A stretch of DNA of 8,815 bases from an uncultured Collinsella sp. (GTDB lineage: Bacteria; Actinomycetota; Coriobacteriia; Coriobacteriales; Coriobacteriaceae): contig URAQ01000059.1 in assembly GCA_900545875.1 (NCBI GenBank), forward strand, positions 1 to 8,815, read 5' to 3'. The notes below the pieces were generated by a model, which was not told the origin of the DNA, made no database searches, and worked only from the letters and a program-made list of their open reading frames with translations. Each line of letters begins with the position of its first letter. The stretch's first letter is position 1. Shown here one piece after another: positions 1-7,700 of the stretch. The translations under genes and the position numbers were made by a program.

Positions 1-54
1 GATGTCGATGGCGCGCGAGAGTCTCTGCTCGCTGGTGAGTTTACGCACGGGCAT
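1..54 (-). CDS. WYL-type regulator, N-terminal fragment (second of a tandem pair)
   Basis: Only the first 18 codons are in the window; the gene runs off the left edge. The ATG at 54-52 opens a minus-strand frame reading MPVRKLTSEQRLSRAIDI. The phrase with Gln-Arg-Leu and Ala-Ile-Asp-Ile resembles the first helix of the winged helix-turn-helix that opens WYL regulators. The start overlaps the last 14 bases of the upstream WYL gene in another frame, which is typical of translationally coupled pairs such as PafB/PafC in actinobacteria. I infer that this is the partner regulator and that the two may form a heterodimer or a fused-like unit. The fragment is too short to prove the family, so the product name rests mainly on context. 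Confidence 0.6.
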   Translation of the reverse strand, partial: MPVRKLTSEQRLSRAIDI

Positions 55-1063
55 GCTCGTGCACCGTCCTTTCTATGAGGTGGTTCCACGCCTGCTTGAG
101 CGATTTGGGGGCCATGGGCCTCATGCCGTCCATGGCGTGGGCCATGCAAAATGAGGCGGCGGCTTCAAGGTCACGCACGTCAACGGTCCAGGTCCATCCC
201 GCATCGGTGTGTGCGAGCTCACCTCGCCCGCGCGTGAGGCCGTTGATCATATCGATCTGCGTCTGAGGACCGAACGAGAACGTGGCTGCAACGGGCGGTC
301 GGTCGGCAAAATCGAATTCAAAGAACAGATAGTCGTTGAGATTGAAGTCCGCAGGGATGGCGTAGGCCTTCGAAGGACGCCAAGCGCGAACGATACGGTC
401 GCAGCGGAATGTCCTGATGCCGTCGGTGACATTGTCGAGGCCGCAGAAGTACGCCACGCCCTCGCGTTCGAACATGCCGTAGACGCAGACGGTACGTTCT
501 TTCTGCTCGCCGCGTCCGTTCTGATATAAAAATCGCAGCGCGCATCGCTCGGCAAAGGCGCTCCATACCGCATCGACGGTGGGAGAGCGGCGGATTGGTG
601 CTTCGTCCACCGTCGTCCTACCGGTGAGATAGGCAATCTTGGAGCGAATATCGGCAAGCGGTGCGGCAAAAGTGGATGAGCCGGCCGCTAGTGTCTGGTC
701 GATGGCGTTGAGCAGGATATCGGCGTCGTCTGCGGTGATGAGGCCGCCTGCTGCAAAGGTGTGCTCGCGGTCGATTGTCCACGAGCTTTCCTCGGTCTCC
801 TGCGCACCGGCGGGGCGAACTTCCTTGATTAAGATGCCACGCTCGAGCAGTTTGTCACGATCGCGCCGAAACTTGCGCTTATCCGAGTCGATGTTGCCCG
901 AGCCATATCCCAGGTCAGAATCCAAGACGATCTGCTCGGTCGTCAGCGGTTCGGGGGAGCTGTTGAGCACAAAGAAAAGATTGAGGATGCGCTGAGCCGT
1001 TTTATCGAAACCGGGCTCCGAACTTCCCTTTTTAATTGTCGCGGTCGCGTCGCTTGCCGTCAT
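41..1063 (-). CDS. WYL domain-containing transcriptional regulator
   Basis: This 340-residue protein has the usual WYL-regulator layout. Residues 18-82 form a winged helix-turn-helix for DNA binding, with a basic stretch around DKRKFRRDRDKLLERG. Residues about 165-228 form the WYL ligand-sensing domain, with the signature region VYGMFEREGVAYFCGLD followed by RTFRCDRI. The family's Trp-Tyr-Leu is replaced here by Tyr-Phe-Cys. Residues about 250-335 match the C-terminal WCX extension. Known family members bind DNA and sense nucleic acids or other ligands, for example PafBC in the mycobacterial DNA-damage response; the ligand here is unknown. The ATG at 1063 has a GAGGA ribosome site (1068-1072) four bases upstream. 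The stop overlaps the start of a second WYL gene, so the two are probably cotranscribed and cotranslated. The regulated genes cannot be read from the sequence. Confidence 0.88.
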   Translation of the reverse strand: MTASDATATIKKGSSEPGFDKTAQRILNLFFVLNSSPEPLTTEQIVLDSDLGYGSGNIDSDKRKFRRDRDKLLERGILIKEVRPAGAQETEESSWTIDREHTFAAGGLITADDADILLNAIDQTLAAGSSTFAAPLADIRSKIAYLTGRTTVDEAPIRRSPTVDAVWSAFAERCALRFLYQNGRGEQKERTVCVYGMFEREGVAYFCGLDNVTDGIRTFRCDRIVRAWRPSKAYAIPADFNLNDYLFFEFDFADRPPVAATFSFGPQTQIDMINGLTRGRGELAHTDAGWTWTVDVRDLEAAASFCMAHAMDGMRPMAPKSLKQAWNHLIERTVHEHARA

Positions 1064-1122
1064 AGAGTCCTCGCATGAGAAGGTGGTTTGCTGCCATGAT
1101 TTTAGTCCGATATGGAGATTAG

Positions 1123-1151
1123 GCTATATCCTTGTCCGCTCGGGGCGTTAA
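1123..1151 (-). promoter_or_regulatory. Candidate promoter of the WYL regulator pair
   Basis: On the minus strand TTAACG (1151-1146) and TATAGC (1128-1123) are separated by 17 bases. This would start transcription about 50 bases before the ATG at 1063. The match is moderate (4 of 6 at each box) and is based on inspection only. Confidence 0.35.
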
Positions 1152-1252
1152 GATGACTCGAATTCGGTCGTTTGCGCTCGCTCGGGGTATACTTTCGACT
1201 ATATACGGTTCTAATGTGCATGCATTGGGCCTATTTGTCGGATTATGGATGT

Positions 1253-1256
1253 GGAG
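1253..1256 (+). promoter_or_regulatory. Ribosome binding site that fixes the start of the M28-like gene
   Basis: GGAG lies five bases before the ATG at 1262. The frame stays open upstream to a TTG at 1172, but that codon has no Shine-Dalgarno sequence at proper distance. The 30 extra residues are Cys/Tyr/Trp-rich and look non-coding. A -10-like TATACT at 1188-1193 lies inside the upstream extension, which also favours the ATG at 1262. Confidence 0.7.
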
Positions 1257-1261
1257 CGCAC

Positions 1262-4200
1262 ATGGCGAACACCCAGAACTATATTAACCACCTGCTGCAG
1301 AACACCGGCATTACGCCGGCATGCAGCGAAGAAGAGCGCTTGGCTGCCGAGGATATCGCTCAGATCTTCCGCAACCACGGCTTTGATCCCGAGGTTCAGG
1401 AGTTCAATGCCCCGGCGCCCGGTAGGTTGGCATTTGCCGTTACCGGTATTCTTGCGTTTGCCGGCGCCCTGCTGATGGGCATCGGCGGCGGTATCGGCTT
1501 GGTCGGCACCTTGCTGGCCGTTGTCGGCGCCGTTCTTTACGTGCTCGAGCGCACGGGCCACCCCGTGGTTTCGCGCCTGGGCAAGACGGGCGTGAGCCAA
1601 AATGTCATCGCCTACCACAAGGCCTCGGGCCCGCTCGCGTCTCCGCGCAACCGCCCGGTGGTCGTTGTCGCACACTACGACTCTCCCCGTGCTGAGCTGC
1701 TCGCCCGCGAGCCCTATGCTTCGTATCGTGCGCTCATCGCCAAGCTGTTGCCCGTTGCCACGGTTGCCCCTGCTGCCGTTGCCATCCTGCGTATCCTGCC
1801 GCTCCCCGGCGCGCTCAAGGTTCTGCTGTGGATTGTCGCGATCCTCGCTTCCCTCGTTGCACTTGCCAACGCGGCAAACATCATCTCTAACCGCCACATT
1901 CTTCCCTATACGTCCGGCGCGGTGTGCAACAAGTCTTCTGTCGCCGCTATGCTCGGTGTTATGGACAACGTTGCTCCCTTCCAGGGCGAGAACGAGTTTC
2001 CCGACGATGTTCCGTTCGATACCTATTTTGGGGAGCAGAAACGTCGTGCCGAGGAAATGGCGCGCGCGGCGGCGGAGTATGCCGCGGCCCAGCAGCAAAA
2101 CGACTACGGCAACACCATCGAGTACGAAGAGCCTACCTACGCCGAGGACGAGTTCGGTCAGCCGATTGCTCCCGACGCTCAGACCGAGCCCGAACAGGGC
2201 GAGGCTTTTGACGAGCAGATCGAGGGCTTTGAGGGTGCGTCTGCCGACGAGACGCTGATTGGCGCCATCGTGCCCGAGGATCAGAATCAGGCTGTCCAGG
2301 CCGAAGAGTTCAATGACGAGGTTCCCGCTGCTGAGCCGGCGGAGGAGCCTGCCGCGGCCGAGCCCGAGCCCAAGCTCTATCGCAACGCCGCCGGCAACAT
2401 CCGCTTTGGTTCGGATGCCATCCGTGCGCTCGGAATGCTTCCCGAGTCCTGCACGCTCGATTACGAGGAGGGCGAGGAGCCGACGTTTGAGCCCGAGCCT
2501 GCGCCCGTTGTCACTGCGGATGATGAGTCTGCCGCGGTTACCGCTGCCGTTGCCGAGCCCGAGGCGGTGTCTGCGATCGATCCCGCGGCAGGACTGGACA
2601 TTTTGGCTCCCGCCGCGCCGGCGCAAGACGTTGCGGACGAGTCTGACGACGATTACGTTGAACAGCCGAGGCGCGTGTCTTACGAGAGCGATACTGATTT
2701 CTCTGCCGAGATTCCCGCGGCAACGCCCCATGCCGATATTGCATCCGCGTTCTCTTCGATTGGCGCCAGCGCTTCCAGCTTCTTTAAGGGTGCGCTTGCA
2801 AAGGGCAGGAAATTTGTCGACGATTTCGAGGAGAAGCGCGCTGCCGCACGCGAGGCTGCCGAGCAGGAGGCTATCGCTCAGCAGCAGGCAGCCGAGGCGG
2901 CACGTGAGCGCGCGGCGCAAGAGTTTGAGCAGAACGAGGCTATGCAGTCCGGGCCCGTCGACGCTGCCGAAGCTACGACGTCCTTTGAGTCCCAGCAACC
3001 GACGTCAGCGGATGTTGTTGAGGCAACAACGTCTTTCGAGGCTCAGCAGCACGTCGATAGCACCATGTCGTTTGATGCCGCGCAGTTCGATTCCACGATA
3101 ACGTTTGAAAAGCAAGGCACCGCAATTGCCGAGCCCCTTCCTGTTTCCGATGAGCAGGGCGACGCGGCAGACGATGACGAGCCCATTGATGCTGCCGAAA
3201 TCCAAGATGCCGCCGAGGACGAGTCCGTCGAGGCCAACTCTGACGAAGAGCAATACGCGGCAGCCGATCAAGGTGATTCGACCGAGGTCGAGCAGGAGGA
3301 AGTGCCTGCGGTTTCCGAGACTCCCGAGACGGATGAGTCGAGGCCTTACTCCACGCAGATTTTCACCATGCCGACCCCGAGTGGTTCCGGTGCCACGGTT
3401 GCCGATGTTGCTCCCACCCAGGACGAAACGGTCGATTCCCTTATGGCCCAGATTTCCTCCCAGGCATCGCCGCGTCCGCAGATAAATGTTCCCGATCCGG
3501 CGTCGGCACCGTCGCCTGCACCTTCCTCGTCTCCGCTGGCTTCGGTCCCCGATCCGTCGCTGCCGTCTATGAGGCAGGCAAACGTTGCGTCTCGCACGTC
3601 GCTGTTCGACCTTCCCGATCCCTCTGCCCAGGTCAACGACCCCTTTGCTACTGCCCAGGGTCCCGAACCCACATCGGCACCCGTTGCGCCTTCTATGCCC
3701 GTTGCGTCGGGCGCGCAGCCGATCGAGACCATTTCGGCTCCCGCCCCGGCGGCACCCAAGTCTCGCAAACGCGGCCTGGGTGGCCTGTTCGGTCGTAAAA
3801 GGAAAAACGAGCAGGACAGCATGAGTGATTGGCTGGGCGTCGAAGACGATTACGATGCCAAGAAGTCCGGTCGCGGTATCGGTTCGTGGGATAACTTCGA
3901 GGACGATAACGATGGCTGGAAGGGCGGCGCTACGTCTTCCGATGGCGCTTCTTCCGAAGATATGCTCTCGGCTGTCGCCTCTATGGGCGATGATGAGCTG
4001 CTCGGTCACGATATCTGGTTTGTGGCAACGGGCGCCTCGGATTGTGATGGCGCCGGCATGAAGGCCTTCTTGGCTTCGCATCGCGATAAGCTCCGCGGCG
4101 TATTCTTCATCAATCTTGAATCCGTCGGCGCCGGTAGGCTTTCGGTGGTGACGGTCGAGGGCGAACAGCAGCTGCTCAAGGGCGATCGCCGCATCATGAA

Positions 4201-4438
4201 CCTGGTCAGCAAGGTGTGCAAGTCGTTCCATGTCGATTGTGGCGCGCTCGAGATGCCCTATGCCAAGACCGATGCCTATGCCGCGCTCGAGGCGAGCCGC
4301 CGAGCCCTCACCATCGCCGGCGTGGACGGCACGCGTCTGGCTTGCGCTCGTACCGAGGACGACCTGCCCCACAATGTCAACCCGACGAACATTGCCACGG
4401 TATCCGAGGTCGTGACCGAGGTTATCCGCCGTTCGTAG
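1262..4438 (+). CDS. Membrane-embedded M28-metallopeptidase-like protein with a ~670-residue disordered insert
   Basis: The 1058-residue protein starts at ATG 1262. Residues 1-55 and 96-157 carry the first half of an M28 (aminopeptidase-like) fold, including VVVVAHYDS with His138 and Asp140. Two hydrophobic hairpins (about 57-95 and 158-206) should anchor it in the membrane, with no signal peptide. Residues 207-240 hold SGAVCNKSSVAAM, where family members have GAxD; Cys222 sits at the bridging Asp position. Residues about 240-910 are an Ala/Glu/Pro/Asp-rich, probably disordered insert with a charged helix at 494-560, short repeats and a basic patch at 833-848. The fold resumes at 917 with IWFVATGASD, where Ser926-Asp927 replace the canonical Glu-Glu. 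It then has INLESVG (Glu953 for Asp) and DDLPHNVNP (His1037). The substituted residues make ordinary aminopeptidase activity doubtful. Gene family assignment is fair; function is unknown. Confidence 0.72.
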   Translation: MANTQNYINHLLQNTGITPACSEEERLAAEDIAQIFRNHGFDPEVQEFNAPAPGRLAFAVTGILAFAGALLMGIGGGIGLVGTLLAVVGAVLYVLERTGHPVVSRLGKTGVSQNVIAYHKASGPLASPRNRPVVVVAHYDSPRAELLAREPYASYRALIAKLLPVATVAPAAVAILRILPLPGALKVLLWIVAILASLVALANAANIISNRHILPYTSGAVCNKSSVAAMLGVMDNVAPFQGENEFPDDVPFDTYFGEQKRRAEEMARAAAEYAAAQQQNDYGNTIEYEEPTYAEDEFGQPIAPDAQTEPEQGEAFDEQIEGFEGASADETLIGAIVPEDQNQAVQAEEFNDEVPAAEPAEEPAAAEPEPKLYRNAAGNIRFGSDAIRALGMLPESCTLDYEEGEEPTFEPEPAPVVTADDESAAVTAAVAEPEAVSAIDPAAGLDILAPAAPAQDVADESDDDYVEQPRRVSYESDTDFSAEIPAATPHADIASAFSSIGASASSFFKGALAKGRKFVDDFEEKRAAAREAAEQEAIAQQQAAEAARERAAQEFEQNEAMQSGPVDAAEATTSFESQQPTSADVVEATTSFEAQQHVDSTMSFDAAQFDSTITFEKQGTAIAEPLPVSDEQGDAADDDEPIDAAEIQDAAEDESVEANSDEEQYAAADQGDSTEVEQEEVPAVSETPETDESRPYSTQIFTMPTPSGSGATVADVAPTQDETVDSLMAQISSQASPRPQINVPDPASAPSPAPSSSPLASVPDPSLPSMRQANVASRTSLFDLPDPSAQVNDPFATAQGPEPTSAPVAPSMPVASGAQPIETISAPAPAAPKSRKRGLGGLFGRKRKNEQDSMSDWLGVEDDYDAKKSGRGIGSWDNFEDDNDGWKGGATSSDGASSEDMLSAVASMGDDELLGHDIWFVATGASDCDGAGMKAFLASHRDKLRGVFFINLESVGAGRLSVVTVEGEQQLLKGDRRIMNLVSKVCKSFHVDCGALEMPYAKTDAYAALEASRRALTIAGVDGTRLACARTEDDLPHNVNPTNIATVSEVVTEVIRRS
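2969..3118 (+). repeat. Degenerate short peptide repeats within the M28-like insert
   Basis: Residues 570-618 of the M28-like protein contain four related motifs: EATTSFESQQ, EATTSFEAQQ, STMSFDAAQ and STITFEKQ. Their Phe residues lie at 575, 592, 604 and 615. Each has Thr/Ser residues just before Phe-acidic. The codons differ between copies, so this is conserved at peptide level rather than a recent DNA duplication. Confidence 0.6.
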
Positions 4439-4459
4439 ACGGAGCTCTAAGGAGTCAAC

Positions 4460-4678
4460 GTGTTTTCGTATATTAAGCGCCATTGGCCTGTCTACGTGAT
4501 TTTGACCTTGATTGCCATTGCGTTAGGATTTGGGGCTGCCTACATCGTGGGTGCAAAGGGCTCGACCCCCGCCTCCGCAATCAGCGAAGAGGTGGAGCAA
4601 GAACAGAGTACGGGTGCCGATGGGATTCCTGAGTCCGAGCAGGCAATCGTTGATGGTGGATCTTCGTCTGCAGAGTAG
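4460..4678 (+). CDS. Small single-pass membrane protein
   Basis: This 72-residue protein starts at GTG 4460, with AAGGAG (4449-4454) five bases upstream. Its own stop is at 4676-4678. Residues 1-10 are basic and aromatic (MFSYIKRHWP), residues 11-31 form one transmembrane helix rich in Ile, Leu, Ala and Gly, and residues 32-72 are a Ser/Glu/Gly-rich acidic tail. By the positive-inside rule the N terminus is cytoplasmic and the tail faces out. It begins 21 bases after the M28-like gene ends and shares its terminator, so the two are almost certainly one transcript. It may be a small partner of the larger membrane protein. I do not recognise the family. Confidence 0.82.
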   Translation: MFSYIKRHWPVYVILTLIAIALGFGAAYIVGAKGSTPASAISEEVEQEQSTGADGIPESEQAIVDGGSSSAE

Positions 4679-4700
4679 ATACGGCGATTTACATGATTGA

Positions 4701-4736
4701 AAGCGGGCGAGCTAGGGGACTGGCTCGCCCGCTTTT
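4701..4736 (+). terminator. Rho-independent terminator of the M28-like operon
   Basis: A perfect 12-bp stem (AAGCGGGCGAGC at 4701-4712 with GCTCGCCCGCTT at 4723-4734) encloses a 10-base loop and runs into a T tract at 4732-4736. It sits 22 bases after the small membrane gene. It also lies nine bases past the stop of the convergent surface-protein gene, so it may work weakly in the other direction, where the T tract is only three long. Confidence 0.88.
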
Positions 4737-4744
4737 TCATCGCG

Positions 4745-7700
4745 CTAGCGCTTCTTTGGGGTCGACCTAAGGCGAGCGAACCATAGGGCTGCGGCACCCG
4801 AGGTCAGGAGCGCGGTGATGCAAGCGGCGATGGGAACTGATCCTGTTGCCGGTAGGTCCTGCGGTAGGGTACAGCGTTGAATGACACGGTCCTCGTCATG
4901 TGACTCAAGTTTATCGCCGCCGCCGTTGCGGCAAAGATCGACGCGTGCGCTGTTGGTGAGTGCGGTTTGGGGCGTATAAGCCGACGTCGCCTGCATGTGC
5001 ACGATTGCGCCCCGAGCGTCTGTGCCAAGGATTGCTTTGGCATCGTCAAGGTCGTCGTGCTCATCTTTGAGATCATCGCGGGTCCAAGAATCCGCATCGC
5101 TTCGAGTCGTAAAGTCGGCGGCTACCGCACCGTATTCAATGCGAATGCCCGTTACGACGGTATTGGACGCAAGGTCGAGTTCTTTCGCCTCGAGTGTGGT
5201 GGATTCCGTGGTCGAGACATCCGCCTTCCAGAGGTGCCAGCCGTCGTAATCGACGAGGCGGCAATCCTCACCCAGACTTTCCCTTACTTCGTCGGACTCA
5301 AGCCAAGGATTTTCGTGCCCATCGTCAAGTGTCGCGTATGCCGGCTCATCGACGTCTGTCGAGTCCAACGGCGTCGTGCGATACCACACGTTGCACAGAC
5401 CATTGAGGTCGCCGATGGCGACGGGGGTTTCGATTGAGACGAATCTCGCCGTATCGTCCTCGGCACACTCAAGATCATCGGTAATTGTAAACTCATCAAC
5501 CCAGGTAGTTGAATCGTTTCGAGCGTCGATGGTATAGGAGAAAAGCCCATCCGTATTGGTTTGCATCGTGGCACGGTTTTTACCATCGCCGTTAGCCAAC
5601 AGGCCCTTTTCGATAGGTTGGACAAGTTCCTGACGCTTGTCGACCTGCCCCTTGATCTCGATGGGCGCATCCTTCATCGCGACGGATTGGACTTCTCCCG
5701 TATCCTTTATTTCAAACGTTATCTCCTCGGCAAGGTCATAGGTCCGCGGAGACATCATTTCGCGCAACGAGTAGGTGCCGGGTGCAAGATGTTCGACGCG
5801 GTGTGGCTTGTCGGATGAGGTCCAGGAGTCTATTTCGGTTTTATCGGGACCATATAAGGTGAGCCGTGCGCCTTCTACTTCCTGCTCACCGCTTGCATCG
5901 ACCTTGGAGATATCAACCTTGGTGTAATCGTCGGATACGTTAAGCCGTGCTTCTACAACGGGTGTTTTCTGGTCGGCATAAGTAAGGTCGACAATATGGG
6001 TTGTCTGATCGAGCAAGAAGCCTGCCGGCGCTTGAGTCTCGACAACCTCGTAGCGTGCGGTGCCAGATCCCAGTGGGAGGTTGTCCGCGCGTGCTTCTCC
6101 AGTTTCATCCGTCGTGACGGTAGCGACAGTCTCACCGTCGAGTGCGGCAATGCTACCGTCGGGGCGCACGATATCACCCGAGGCACGGATCTCAAAGATG
6201 GCGCCCGCGAGGCTGCTGCCGTCTACGGCATCGGTTTTAACGATCCTGATATTTCCGGTCGCGGCGTGGTCATAATACGAGGCGATTGCAACGGGCGTTA
6301 GGTTCATGTCGGCGGGTATGTTTACCTCGATTTCTTCGCCGACAAGATAGGGCTCTTTGGCCGAGGTTTCGCGTACATAATAGGTGCCCGGCACGAGCGA
6401 TTCGGGCAGTGTGACGGTCCCGGTCGCGTCAGTCGTAAAGGTGTCCATTACGTTATGTGCTGGATACCAGCAAGTTTGTGAGACAGGTTCGTGATTGCTG
6501 TCGAGGAGTTGGAAGGAGAATCCGGCTAGGGGAACAGAAGCGCCTGTTTGGGCATCGCGTTTTACAATCTGGAGATGCGTCGACAGAGCGTGGTTGTCCA
6601 CGATATATTGAAGCTTGGCGCCGTCGGAAATCTGATTGGCCCCGACGGTCCATTCCCCTGCACGTTTAAAACCCTCGGGGACGGTTTCCGGAACCTCGCG
6701 AATCGTGTAGCCGGCACGGTCGTATGGGACGGCTCCGTGGACACCGGCGGGTCGCTTGCCTGTGCCGAACCATGCTTCGGGCTGATCTTTGGTGGAGGCA
6801 AAGCCATAGATGTTTGTGGTCAGTGTGCCAACAACCTGCTGAGAGCTGTTGCTGACAACCTCAAAGACAACGCCACCCGCCGGCTGCTCCAGGCCGGATT
6901 GGTCGCTATTGCCGTAATCCTTGAATTTGGAAATCTCAAGGTCAAACGCAATGGGGATATCGGAAATGCGAGATTCGATCTCGACCACGCCTGAATCGCC
7001 GAGCTGGTCGGCTCCAACGGTATAGGTCCAGCTGTCGTTGGATGGCAGGTAGCCCTCGGGGGCTTTTGATTCGTAGATGGTAAAGGTTCCTAAGGGGACA
7101 TCGGCGAGGGTGGCCTGACCGCTTTCGTCGGTCGTGAGGATTTGCGCCCATCCAGGGGTTGATTGCGACACACACGTGAACTCTGCTCCTGCGAGTGAAG
7201 AACCTACCTGGGGGCCGGCATTCGTCGCGGTATCGAGTTTTACGATACGCAGGTTGATGGTGCCGGGCTGTTCATCAATGGCGACCTTTCCACCGTCATT
7301 CCCCGTGGTAAAGGCGATGCGATCGTGGCGGGGGACATAGCCGGCCGGCGCCTTCGTTTCAACTAGGTAGTATGCTGTGTTGGGCAGAAGTGTTGCTTGC
7401 GCCCGACCGTTGCTGTCCATCTGGATGGTGCCGACACGTGCGTCGCTGGCGCTCTCAAAAACATCGAATGTTGTCCCGGCAAACTGATAAGTATTGTTTC
7501 TGCTGGTAATGGCAGCGTTTGCAGACTGCTTTTGGAAGGAAACAGAGACCGCCGGCAGTACATAGAGCATGTCCTGACGTTTGCTGCCGCCCGATACGGC
7601 TCCTAGATAGCGCCGCGCGCGGTGCGGAGCGGCTTTGATGCTTCCTGATTTTGCGCTGTCGTGGAGCCACCGCGCCGCCGCCACGACTTCATTGTCAGTG

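Noticed and set aside
1172..1261. Upstream TTG start for the M28-like protein
   Set aside because: There is no ribosome site at the TTG. The ATG at 1262 has GGAG at ideal spacing, and the extra 30 residues look non-coding.
1211..2998. Long open frame on the minus strand opposite the M28-like gene (595 codons)
   Set aside because: It mirrors the GC-rich codon bias of the plus-strand gene, has Arg/Gly/Leu-rich composition with no domain, and lacks a sensible ribosome site.
3005..4483. Second long minus-strand open frame (492 codons) opposite the same gene
   Set aside because: It has the same antisense shadow character, runs across the intergenic boundary and encodes low-complexity Arg/Gly-rich sequence.
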